NCBI GenBank assembly: GCA_001939145.1
Contig: LSRX01001111.1
Coordinates: 1 to 64,000 of the forward strand
DNA from: Symbiodinium microadriaticum
Lineage: Eukaryota > Sar > Dinophyceae > Suessiales > Symbiodiniaceae
Direction: 5' to 3'
Length of the DNA: 64,000 nucleotides
Below, one piece after another: positions 1-8,698 of this stretch (position 1 is the first letter of the stretch; the number at the start of each line of letters is the position of its first letter). Under the pieces are notes generated by a model that made no database searches, was not told the DNA's origin, and saw nothing but the letters and a program-made list of their open reading frames with translations. Made by a program: the position numbers and the translations under genes.

Positions 1-151
1 TACCTCGTGTGCGCCATCTGGAGGCGTCTGCGCAGCCAAGGTTGAGTTTCTCGCCTTGCAGCAGTAGCTTAGAGCCCGGCTCTGGCTCCTTTCCACGGTG
101 AGCTTCTCCCGTGTGACGCACCGTAGCAGTTGCAAAGGCGCCGTTTAAGCC

Positions 152-529
152 ATGTCTGCTTTGAATTGTTACGTGTTTGCTTGGAGCCATGAAGGCCGTC
201 GCGAAGGCCTCTTCCTAGAGGCTACACCTTTGCAAAGGTGTCACTTTGTGCGCAGAACTAGACGTGGTTACGTCCGTTGGGGCTCCCACGGCACGTGGAG
301 ACTCACCATGGAGCAAGGACTGCCGGTGCTCAGTCTCGTTGAGTTTAGGTGCTGCTCAGATGCTACCATCAGGTGCATTACCTTCACGGTCGATCCCCAC
401 AATAGGAGTCTTATGAGTGACGCGCAAGGAAGGACTATCAGGTACCTTGGACAGCTGCGCATGATTCTCTATGCAGGGCCGCAAAGAGCCTTGGCGAGGC
501 CCGGCTCGGAAGAGTGGGTCATTTTGTAG
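152..529 (+). CDS. Possible small hypothetical protein, 125 aa
   Basis: This ATG-to-TAG open frame has ordinary, non-repetitive amino-acid composition, including a segment GTWRLTMEQGLPVLSLVEF followed by alternating hydrophobic and charged residues. I recognise no family. It lies upstream of the first retrotransposon copy and could be part of an older element or a host exon. Several short perfect inverted repeats fall inside it (207-222, 224-241, 286-298), which is odd for ordinary coding DNA and lowers confidence. No signal peptide or membrane segment is evident. Confidence 0.3.
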   Translation: MSALNCYVFAWSHEGRREGLFLEATPLQRCHFVRRTRRGYVRWGSHGTWRLTMEQGLPVLSLVEFRCCSDATIRCITFTVDPHNRSLMSDAQGRTIRYLGQLRMILYAGPQRALARPGSEEWVIL

Positions 530-2026
530 GTCTGCAGCTGGGTATCTGGCCCTCACAGGCTTTGAGGGTAGTCGGAATGGCCCTGCTCAGGGCGGAAATA
601 GGTTGTCAGGGTTTAGGCTCGGTGCCAGCTCGTAGCTTTCCCTGCAGGAATCGGTGAGCTTCTCGCCTCCTTAAAATTACAACCGAGTTTGTCACCACCC
701 AAGTTTGCCCAAGGTGCAGTAATCAGCCTTTGTCTGCGCCTCACCGACAGTTTTGGGCGTTGGTTCAAACGTCTGCTTGGGAGTTGGGGTGCAGTCCCCT
801 TCGTAATTAGGCCCTTGAGGTCTCTCACTAATTTTGCAGTGGCGCTCTTCACTGAAGTTTGCTGGCAGGAGTGGACCAGTTAGTAAGAGCGAGAAAGCTG
901 GTCACAGCTTTGTCCCGTTGAGTAAGAGCGAGAAATTCGGGACGCAAGGCCTTGCCAGTAGCGATGTAGTAAGGGCCCCGCGCCGTTGTAGTCTGGCAGC
1001 AGCCTAGTCAGACTCTTGCTGTCGCTTGCAGGGTAGAGGTTCTCCCCTGCTTGCTTTGAAGGTGCCTTTGGGCTTAGGTTCCTCGTGAGATATAGTGTGA
1101 GGTCTCCCTGCCTGTTGACTGGGGACATCGCGAGTCTTGGGTTGAGCCCTGCTCCCTGGCCGACGGAATACCCAGCTCTCAGACAGGTTGTTCTCTGCTC
1201 CTTCTCTGCAAGGAAACCAGGGCTGTTTCAGCCGCCCTTCTAGCCACTTTCGTACTGGTGGCGCCCAGACTAGACTGTGCTTTGTCGGTGGGCTCTGTTG
1301 TTGGTTGGTGCTTGCAGGGGCTAGGATCAGGTTTCTCTGCTTGGGCCCATCGCCTCAAGTGCTAAAGGTAGAGTCATACTCCCTGCGACGGCAAACGCAA
1401 GAACCGATCCCGTGAGGGTGAGTTTCTCATCTCACGGGATGCACTGTGAGGTTGGGAGTGGGTCGGGCCGAGGAGTCTTTTTCTGGCTTCTCCTTTGGTT
1501 GGTCTTTGGTCTGGGTTAGTTTGTTCTCGGCCTGCTCACCTACGCCAATTGCAAGCTTGGCATGTATGGTGTTCTTTTCCTATCCTTGGGGCACGTATGC
1601 AGGTGAGCTACTCCTTGCAAAGCCCTTATGGCCCTTTCAGTTTCCCCGTTCTCTTCTTGCTGGCCTGCGGGGTGGCCAAAGGCAACGCAGGCTTTGAGAC
1701 TACAGGACTGGGTTTTGCTAGCCCTTCCTGTTGTTTACCGCGAGCTTCTCGCGGACGAAAGGCATCAGCCCTACAAAAGTGCTTACGAAAGCAGCTTCTC
1801 CCGATAAGGGCGAGTTCCTCCCCTTATTTGCGTAGGTAGGGCCATAGGCAGCAACGATTTTGAGCTAGCAGTCTTTAGCTAAGGTGAGCTCCTCCCTTAG
1901 CGCTGCTCAGCTCAGGTGCAGGCTAAGGAGGAAGAGCCTGGTGAACAAGAAGAATCCTGAGAGGCGGGGTGGGGGCTTCAACACGATGTTGCTTGGTCCT
2001 GGGGTAGCATCCGTGGAAGTAGCCCT
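530..2026. other. Region without recognised gene upstream of LINE copy 1
   Basis: No frame here gives a convincing protein. The short open frames are interrupted and overlap on both strands. The notable content is short inverted repeats, including CCCTCA/TGAGGG at 550-555/563-568 besides those listed separately. It may be 5' flank or 5' UTR of the LINE copy that follows, but copy 2 shows no obvious equivalent upstream of its ORF1, so the assignment is uncertain. Confidence 0.4.
874..943. repeat. Two hairpins sharing a GTAAGAGCGAGAAA loop
   Basis: Two adjacent inverted repeats carry the same loop core GTAAGAGCGAGAAA but different complementary arms: GACCAG/CTGGTC at 874-879/898-903 and GTCCCG/CGGGAC at 912-917/938-943. 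A constant loop with changed but still pairing arms is the same pattern as the other hairpins in this first 2 kb. Confidence 0.7.
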
Positions 2027-2827
2027 GTGCGCCCCGGTCTCAACACAGGAAACAGTTTTGGCAAAAGTAAATGTAGTCTGCGAGGAATCCTGGTGTATAT
2101 CCAGGGCCCAGTCTACAGCGGAGCAGAGCAGGAGAATCTTGAAAACCAGAGGTGCCGTAGGCTCCCATTGTTGGAGCAAAAGCACACAGTTTTGAAATCT
2201 GAACAGCCCAACCCAGGGGTAGGTCCAAGGCATCAGGTCTGTGACTTGTGTAAAGTTGAGCCTGGTGACAAGGTGACAATTTCGCAAGAGTGGCAAAATG
2301 CCCTTTGGGTGGCTGAAAAACAGGTGGTTACCAGGATCCAACCCCTGGTGCAATCACCAATTTTGACCAGGTATGCTGGTGCAGCATACAGCCTAAGGCA
2401 GAAACCGTGGGGCTGGTGATGCAAGGCATGTGAAACCTGGGTTTTTAATCAGAAGCAGAGCAGCGAGCCACAAAGTGGTTTCTCAGGAGTTGCCAAGGTC
2501 TGGCCGCAGCTCAGTGAGGCTGTGCTCACCGGCCCTCTCTACTTCCCTGTGGACTTTGAGCCTTGGGAAGTTGGGGAGCCTGGTGTGATCCAGCAAGGTG
2601 ATCTGATCAAAGATGAGGAGCTAGAGAGTAAAGAGTCGGATGCTGTGACTGGTGTCACAGCCAGTTCCAGGGAGCTCAATGCACCCAAGCAGACCAGGCA
2701 AACCTGGTGCCAGGGACAAGGCAAAAAGAGGCAGGCCCAGTTTCAAACCTGCGGGGCAGGGCCTAGCAGCCAAGGCAGTAGGTTCGTAGCAAGGCCTGGT
2801 GCAAGCTGCACTCTTGTCCTGGATTGA
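2027..2827 (+). pseudogene. LINE copy 1, broken N-terminal part of ORF2
   Basis: This frame encodes the amino-terminal segment of the retrotransposon polyprotein. It includes a CxxC module (CDLCK near 2240) and a second one, CKAC, just after 2419. It is interrupted by TGA at 2417-2419 where copy 2 has TGC, giving Cys in a WCCKAC context. It ends by frameshift near 2797: about 122 nt present in copy 2 (12681-12802) are reduced to 3 nt here, a net loss of 119 nt. Beyond that point the continuing protein is in the next frame. The lesions suggest this copy can no longer make full-length ORF2 from its natural start. Confidence 0.75.
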
Positions 2828-5800
2828 AAGGTTTGAAAGTTTCTTGGTGCCGGGATCTTTGGGGTATTGGGTTGCAAACAGGATTCCTGAATGCCTAGCT
2901 GGAGATGAAGAAGACACCATAGGCATTCTGGCAGGCATTGAGGATGTCAAAATGCAAGGAGCTGCAAAACCCCAAGAGGACTGTTGCCGCATTCTGCAAG
3001 CAAATATCACTAGCTACAGGTCTGAAATCAGACAATGGCTGGTGGGAAACCAGTGGCATGTTGCGTGCCTTCAGGAAACCCACCAAGTGGAGTCGGCCAC
3101 TGAGGCCATGACATCCTCTTTGAGGGCAGTTGCTCTGGAGCCATGGGCCCTCCCGGCGGAAAAAACCCAAGGGGGCTCTACTGGAGGTCTGGTCAGCATG
3201 TCCCGCTCCAACTACCAGACACGTTTCCTCCACAAGCATGGCGAAAGTGGCAAAGGTTTTGTGTTCTCAGGTATTCGGTTTCATGGCTGGGAAATGGCGA
3301 TTGGAAACTTATACCTTGATTCTGGTGTTGGACCAGAAGGTGGTGTCAACCCCAGCCTCCTGGCTGCCCTAGCCCTTTTCTTGCAGGAGTTGCGAATCCC
3401 ATGGATTGTGGTGGGAGACTGGAATTGCACGCATGACGAACTGGCGTCCTCCGGGTTTCTGCAGTCAGTTCATGGGAGGTTGTTGGCCCCTTTGGAGGCC
3501 ACCACATCGCAAGGTTCTTCAATCGACTTTGGAGTAGTTTGTGCCAAGCTGGCGGGCTGTGTGAGCGTTGAAGCTGAATGGAATGTGCCGTTCAAGCCAC
3601 ATGCGGCTCTCCTTTTCACAGTGCACAAGGCTGGAGCCAGTTTGCCAGTTCCGCAGCCCCCGAAGTTTGTTGAGGCCCCTGGTGACAACCAGGTAGAAAG
3701 AGATGAAAAAGACGTCAACGAAATCTTGGCCATGTTTGAGCCCCCAAGCAAACAAGAAAAGGACGTCCAATGGGGGCGAGTAGTGGCGAAGCTTGAGGCA
3801 GACCTCCACATGCCTGGCAAAGGCAGAGGCTGGTGTTTTCCAGTCAAGCGCGAGCCGTTGGTGGCACCAACGGCGCCTGACAAAGCATGGCAAGGGGGTA
3901 AAGTTGCTTTTTGGGAAAGAATCCAGCTTTGGATACAGCAAAGGCAAGAAAGGCCCCTCAAGCCGTCGCAGGTAAAGTTGTTCATGAAGCAGCTGCAGCA
4001 GCTTAGGCATATGTTGGAACCGGCGGAACAATCTCAGGCTGAGTTCCTGCGTACTGAGCTCGAGAATTTTGTCCTTGGGCACCCCACCGATATGACACTG
4101 GTGAACACTGTTGTTGCCAATGCAAAGGAGGCTGCCCGTGAGTGGCGCAATAGTCAACAAGCAAGCTACCAAACCTGGCTGCAAGGAGCTGTGGAAGGTG
4201 GCATGAGGGGTCTGTACAAGTCCCTCAAGAAGCCTGAAAATATTCAGGCGAGGCCATACAGGGAAGCCAGCAGCGAGCTTCGCCCCCACCTCCGGAGGCA
4301 AGAGTGGAAACAAGTCTGGAAACCGCAGGCTGACAACAGCCCGGAAGACCACCACTTGTTTGAAGAGCTCAGGCAAAAGGCTGATGAAGAGCTCCGCCAG
4401 GTGGGGCCACTCACGGACAAGCAGGTTGAGGCCGCTTTACGGAAAATGGCCAAAAAGGCATGTGGCCCTGACGGGCTCACTGGCCCAATGCTCAAAGCAT
4501 TAGAGCCAAACCAGGTGGCCCTGGTGGCGGAGGCTTTCCGGACTTGGGAAGCCACAGGAGTCATGCCAGAGACTGCCACCATGTCACTGGTGGCGCTTCT
4601 CCCAAAGAAAGAGTCCGAAGAAAGACCGATTGCTTTGACTTCGTATGCGTACAGGGCCTGGTGTAAATCCAGGTACCCGTTGCATGATGAATGGGCCAGA
4701 CAATATCAGTTGTCTTCGCCGTGGGACAGGGCAATTAAAAACCATTCCTCCTTGGAGGTCGCAGTCACGAGAGTGATGAAAGGTGAGATGCACAGACAAA
4801 ACCAGAAGTCTGACATTACTTTGCTCCTTGACTTGAAAGGTTTTTACGAAAATGTGTCCCACAAAGACCTGATTGTTGGTGCCTTCAAGCATCGTTACCC
4901 TGCCTTGTTGCTTCACGGGGCAATGCAACTGTACCGTGCGAAAAGGCACCTGTGTGCGGAAAACATGGTAAGTGCACCCCTGGTGGCAACCCAGGGTATT
5001 CTGGCGGGCTGCCCGCTAGCCCCGGGGTTAAGCAAGTTGGTAATGCATGACATTGTGGAACCCATCTGGCAGGGTCCGCCGCAGTGCCATGTTGATTTGT
5101 ACATTGATGATACAGGGTTCGATGTGGTGCATAGCGACCCTAAGCAATGTGCAAACATGGCATACCAAGTTTGGCAGGAAGCACGGAAAAGATTCCAGGA
5201 TGCCAAGCTCCCACTGAGTATTGGCAAAACAGCGTGGATTTGCAGTAACAAAAAGGTTGAGAAAGCCTTGGCAAAACTGCTGCAGGCTGGTGACCCAGCC
5301 ATTCGAGATATCCACCGTGACCTGGGTGTAGACTCAGGATGGGGAAAGCGTCGCAGGATAATGAACCACCGTAGCCGAATGTGCAAAGGAGGGGCCAGGA
5401 AAAAGCGCCTGGACACCTTAGCCCCTGACAGAGGGCCTAAGATCAGGGCTTACAAGCAGGGCGTTTTGAGCGTGGCCCTCTACGGCCATGTGGCCATTGG
5501 CCTGGCACCGAAAAGGCTCAAGTGGATCCGGCATCAACAAGCGCAAGTCCTTGGTAGGATGAGCTTGGGTTCGACGGAATATGTGTTGGAGCTGGCCAAC
5601 AGCCAACACGATGATCCTGCGTTTACTGTCATCAATCAGCATTTCCGGTTCTTTCACCAACTCCTGGTGAAATGGAACCAGGGAAATTTGGAGGAAATTG
5701 AGGTCTCCTGGAGATTCTGGTATAAGCGAATCCTGAGCCACAAGGAACCCTGGAGAATTGTGGTTGGCCCAATTGGAGCGGCTGTCTGCTACCTGAAAGC

Positions 5801-7751
5801 TTTGGGCTGGACAGCGCCCTCCCTCACTGTGTGGCGGGCTGGTGATGAAGAATTTCACATTTTGGACAGAGCTAGCCTACACGCACTTAGTTTTGCCTTG
5901 AGACGGGCTTGTAACGAGTGGAGATGGAAGGCCCTGTCGCATAGCGAAGATGGAAGTTCGCTTAAAAACGGAATCCAGTGGCAGGCCCCGGGCAAGGCTC
6001 GAAAGAAGCTCAAAGGCCTCAAAAACAAAGCTCTGGTGGCAGTCTGGCAAGGGGCTATCAGACATGGCTCAGGAGCCTGGTGTGCCAGGTGTGACAAGGA
6101 AGCCTCGCTGAAGCACGTGTTGTGGGATTGCAGCTGGTGGCAGGCAAACCAGCAAGAACCTGATGATTTCCCTAGACTGCGCAAGGAATACCCGGACTCA
6201 AGCCTGTGGCTCAGAGGGTTGCCTGGAAAACAGCCACGACCTCTCTGCTATGCACAGGTTTTGCAGGAGTCAGGGATTTTTCAGCAATCGGAAATTGAGG
6301 CAAAGGACCTGCATTTTGCCACAGATGGAAGCCCTGGTGGATCCCAGGACCCAAGGTTCCAGGTTATGACCTGGGGTGTGATTGCTTTCAAAATCCAAGG
6401 GTCAGAGATCCAGGTAGTGGGAAGTGCCAGCGGACCAGTACCGTGCGAACAAACTGTTTTCCGGGCAGAAGCCCAAGCGCTGGTGTACCTGGTGGGAAAA
6501 GTCCAGGGGCATCTAGAGGTGACAACTGACGCCCAGAGCGTTACCAAAGCTGTGCAGCGCAGACCTGGCTGGAAGTCTGAGGACTTGCTCCAGCCCTTAA
6601 GGGAAGCAAATGAGCGACTTCACCTCACGTGGGTGAACAGTCACCTCACCCAACAGGAATTTGCCTGCAAGTTCGGCGAAACTGCGTTGTGGCGGTGGAG
6701 ATCAAACCAACTCGTAGACGACCTGGTGCAAAACCAGGCAAATTCGCGACGGGACATGAAATGGGAGCAGAAGGTCCTCATTGGGGATGAGGTGGCGATC
6801 AGGGTGAACAATTTACTGGCCCGTCGTGCCGAAGAGTTACTGCAATCTGACTCTTCGCAGGGCCCGCAAATCATCTTCCCTGAACGGCACTCCCATTCTG
6901 ACGAAGTGCCCGTTAAGAAAAAGATCAAAGGCCCAAGACAGGCGAAGATTATTAAGTTCAGCAGCAAGACCAGAGCCAAAACCCAGGCCAAGAGCCCTGG
7001 TGACACTAAGCCCAACAAAAGAAGGCAAATGGAGGCCATGTTGGAGGGAACCAGCCCCAACTTAGGGCACACATGGGTGGTTGGGCACAAGTCCCGGGAC
7101 CAGCTCACCATCAAGTGCAGCACCTGTGGTCTATATGTTGAACAGACTGAACCTGTGCAGGTCTTTGACAAAAAAGCAAGTCACCACTGCCTGTTCCAAG
7201 GCCCTTCTTTTCCCCTGCAGGCCCATGGATCACACCGTATTGTGAACGGTGGGCGGGCCTGGCTATGCACCAAATGTGGCCTGAAGCAGTGGGTTAACCA
7301 GGATAAGTTGTCTGGTGCTCTTAGCAAGGAGTGCCGTCAAAGGTACCAAGGAAAGGACCCTTGGGTGAAGGAGGTCATTCAACAGGCAGTGCCAAAAACG
7401 ACCTTTTTCCAGCCGCGAGGTGTTCCTAATGCCTCCCTCGAACCCCAGGCTCGTTCCTTTGCGCAATTTGAAAGCTCAGGGGTTTTGCAAGCTGCTGAGA
7501 GTAGAAACCAGTTTCGGCAGGCTGTTGTTCATGAAAACACATTGACCAGTGAAGGTGATGCTGGTGATGAGGTTGGTGAAGATGTTGCTGGTGGTGGAGT
7601 GGTGCCCAACCAAGGAACCAGTAACAAAGCTGCACCCAAAACAAAGGGTGGAAAGCAGCCTGTGCCCAAAGCCAAGCCCAAGCCTAAAGCCCCTGGTAGA
7701 GCCAGGCCCCAAAGCGCGGACCCCCAGCAAACCAAGTTGACTTTCAAGTAG
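2799..7751 (+). CDS. LINE copy 1 ORF2: APE endonuclease, reverse transcriptase, RNase H
   Basis: The long open frame is about 1650 residues but starts at GTG inside the element, so this is the intact downstream part of a larger ORF2. Residues ~64-275 form an exonuclease-endonuclease-phosphatase domain: QAN (~69), QET (~93), GDWN (~206-209), SIDF (~243) and a KPHAAL His (~268). RT spans ~550-800 with KKACGPDG, LLLDLKGFYE, LAGCPLAPG and the active site YIDD (~767-770). RNase H spans ~1170-1310 with FATDGS, FRAEAQAL, VTTDAQS and NQLVDD. Two CxxC modules (CSTCG near 7120, CTKCG near 7267) precede a Lys/Pro-rich tail. The order APE-RT-RNase H defines a non-LTR retrotransposon using target-primed reverse transcription. 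Clade was not determined. Confidence 0.92.
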   Translation: MQAALLSWIERFESFLVPGSLGYWVANRIPECLAGDEEDTIGILAGIEDVKMQGAAKPQEDCCRILQANITSYRSEIRQWLVGNQWHVACLQETHQVESATEAMTSSLRAVALEPWALPAEKTQGGSTGGLVSMSRSNYQTRFLHKHGESGKGFVFSGIRFHGWEMAIGNLYLDSGVGPEGGVNPSLLAALALFLQELRIPWIVVGDWNCTHDELASSGFLQSVHGRLLAPLEATTSQGSSIDFGVVCAKLAGCVSVEAEWNVPFKPHAALLFTVHKAGASLPVPQPPKFVEAPGDNQVERDEKDVNEILAMFEPPSKQEKDVQWGRVVAKLEADLHMPGKGRGWCFPVKREPLVAPTAPDKAWQGGKVAFWERIQLWIQQRQERPLKPSQVKLFMKQLQQLRHMLEPAEQSQAEFLRTELENFVLGHPTDMTLVNTVVANAKEAAREWRNSQQASYQTWLQGAVEGGMRGLYKSLKKPENIQARPYREASSELRPHLRRQEWKQVWKPQADNSPEDHHLFEELRQKADEELRQVGPLTDKQVEAALRKMAKKACGPDGLTGPMLKALEPNQVALVAEAFRTWEATGVMPETATMSLVALLPKKESEERPIALTSYAYRAWCKSRYPLHDEWARQYQLSSPWDRAIKNHSSLEVAVTRVMKGEMHRQNQKSDITLLLDLKGFYENVSHKDLIVGAFKHRYPALLLHGAMQLYRAKRHLCAENMVSAPLVATQGILAGCPLAPGLSKLVMHDIVEPIWQGPPQCHVDLYIDDTGFDVVHSDPKQCANMAYQVWQEARKRFQDAKLPLSIGKTAWICSNKKVEKALAKLLQAGDPAIRDIHRDLGVDSGWGKRRRIMNHRSRMCKGGARKKRLDTLAPDRGPKIRAYKQGVLSVALYGHVAIGLAPKRLKWIRHQQAQVLGRMSLGSTEYVLELANSQHDDPAFTVINQHFRFFHQLLVKWNQGNLEEIEVSWRFWYKRILSHKEPWRIVVGPIGAAVCYLKALGWTAPSLTVWRAGDEEFHILDRASLHALSFALRRACNEWRWKALSHSEDGSSLKNGIQWQAPGKARKKLKGLKNKALVAVWQGAIRHGSGAWCARCDKEASLKHVLWDCSWWQANQQEPDDFPRLRKEYPDSSLWLRGLPGKQPRPLCYAQVLQESGIFQQSEIEAKDLHFATDGSPGGSQDPRFQVMTWGVIAFKIQGSEIQVVGSASGPVPCEQTVFRAEAQALVYLVGKVQGHLEVTTDAQSVTKAVQRRPGWKSEDLLQPLREANERLHLTWVNSHLTQQEFACKFGETALWRWRSNQLVDDLVQNQANSRRDMKWEQKVLIGDEVAIRVNNLLARRAEELLQSDSSQGPQIIFPERHSHSDEVPVKKKIKGPRQAKIIKFSSKTRAKTQAKSPGDTKPNKRRQMEAMLEGTSPNLGHTWVVGHKSRDQLTIKCSTCGLYVEQTEPVQVFDKKASHHCLFQGPSFPLQAHGSHRIVNGGRAWLCTKCGLKQWVNQDKLSGALSKECRQRYQGKDPWVKEVIQQAVPKTTFFQPRGVPNASLEPQARSFAQFESSGVLQAAESRNQFRQAVVHENTLTSEGDAGDEVGEDVAGGGVVPNQGTSNKAAPKTKGGKQPVPKAKPKPKAPGRARPQSADPQQTKLTFK

Positions 7752-7793
7752 CAACTTTGGGCTCGAAACTGGGGAACCTAGCTTGTAGCAGCC

Positions 7794-8312
7794 ATGGCAG
7801 AGCGCAATTCTGGTGATGACCAGGACCGCCGCCCTGGTGATGACCAGGAAGACGGCCCTGGTGAAAACCAGGAGCAAGACCATGAAGAGCCAGCTCAGGC
7901 CTCCAGCTCCTGGGAAAGGCCTTCAAGCTCCTGGGAAAGACCTGGTGACAGACCAGGCAACACCCCTGCCAAACAGCCACTCAGCGAGTACAAAAAGTGG
8001 TACAACCGAAATAGGCCAGGGAAGAAGGAAAGACAGGAAGGAGCCAAAGCCAGGGGAATCCCACCGCCCCCTGGGGTCTGGACAGGTTATGAGGCAAAAG
8101 GCAAAGACAGCAAAGGAAAAGAAAAAGGCAAAGGAAAAGGAAAAGAAAAAGGCAAGCAGGATAAAGGAGAGCAGAGCAAAGGAAAAGGTCAGGCAGGCAA
8201 GGTGGGAGGTCGCACGCCACCCCCGCCCCCACCACGCAAACGACCTGCTGCAGCCCTGGTGGACCCAAGCGACAGCCACTATCCTGCGGATGAGCAGGAC
8301 TACTCGTGCTAA
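7794..8312 (+). CDS. LINE copy 1 ORF3, basic low-complexity 5' part
   Basis: An ATG-started frame begins 42 nt after the ORF2 stop. It encodes about 172 residues: an acidic Gly-Asp-Gln-rich start (MAERNSGDDQDRRPGDDQ), then a Lys/Gly-rich tract and a Pro run before the stop. The same start is conserved in copy 2 at 17717, which supports real coding. The repeated PGDDQ/PGENQ peptides are produced by CCTGGT...ACCAGG mini-hairpins in the DNA (7810-7872, 7941-7957), so the protein repeats may be a by-product of DNA-level palindromes. The basic tract could bind nucleic acid. No known domain is seen. Confidence 0.6.
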   Translation: MAERNSGDDQDRRPGDDQEDGPGENQEQDHEEPAQASSSWERPSSSWERPGDRPGNTPAKQPLSEYKKWYNRNRPGKKERQEGAKARGIPPPPGVWTGYEAKGKDSKGKEKGKGKGKEKGKQDKGEQSKGKGQAGKVGGRTPPPPPPRKRPAAALVDPSDSHYPADEQDYSC

Positions 8313-8698
8313 ACAGTACGGAAGAGGAAGGTACCCAGTCAAAGGCAAAGGCCAGGATCCAGTTGGTGCCGAACCCTGCCTTCGCAGCAGGGGCACAGGA
8401 CAGAAGGCCAGGCCAGGCACAAAGTCAGGCAGCAGCCCCTCAAGGTCCAGCTGGTGAGCCCTCCAGCGACAGCTCCGATTCTGAAGAGGATGATGATAAG
8501 CCTGACAAGCCTGGTGAGGACCAGGACATGGAAGCCCACACCAACAAGGGGCCACTGCTTAGCCCAACAGAGCCGGCTACTAGCCCAGGAGCAGGCTCCC
8601 AAGGTAGCAACTCTCCTGGTGAAGACCAGGAAGAGGCAGCAGCACCACCCAAGGCAAATCCAAGTGAAGGCACATCGCCTCCTGAGGGTCATCGTTGA
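8306..8698 (+). CDS. LINE copy 1 ORF3, acidic middle segment in shifted frame
   Basis: The open frame continues from the previous one in the +2 frame, overlapping its stop by a few bases. It has no ATG at its 5' end, so it is either joined to its neighbour by a frameshift or is decay. It encodes a Ser/Asp/Glu-rich tract (SSDSSDSEEDDDKPDKPGEDQ) and Pro/Ala-rich sequence. Two more CCTGGT/ACCAGG hairpins lie at 8510-8525 and 8614-8631. It probably belongs to one protein with 7794-8312 and 8690-9809. Confidence 0.45.
   Translation: MLNSTEEEGTQSKAKARIQLVPNPAFAAGAQDRRPGQAQSQAAAPQGPAGEPSSDSSDSEEDDDKPDKPGEDQDMEAHTNKGPLLSPTEPATSPGAGSQGSNSPGEDQEEAAAPPKANPSEGTSPPEGHR

Larger units (their letters stand above)
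37..1901. repeat. Dispersed mini-hairpins with GAG-YTY-CTC core
   Basis: At least seven short hairpins share an inner core GAG-YTY-CTC (GAG pairs with CTC around a 3-nt loop) while the outer arms differ and still pair. Arms: CAAGG/CCTTG (37-41/54-58); CACGG/CCGTG (94-98/109-113); GGTGAG/CTCGCC (653-658/662-667, one G-U); ATCCCGTGAG/CTCACGGGAT (1407-1416/1431-1440); CCGCGAG/CTCGCGG (1738-1744/1748-1754); ATAAGGG/CCCTTAT (1804-1810/1821-1827); GCTAAGG/CCTTAGC (1878-1884/1895-1901). The pairing is read directly from the bases. What makes it is unknown. Confidence 0.8.

Noticed and set aside
3519-4376. 285-codon minus-strand open frames inside LINE ORF2 (also 13516-14373)
   Set aside because: They mirror the endonuclease-RT coding frame on the + strand in both copies. 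Shadow frames of a conserved gene.
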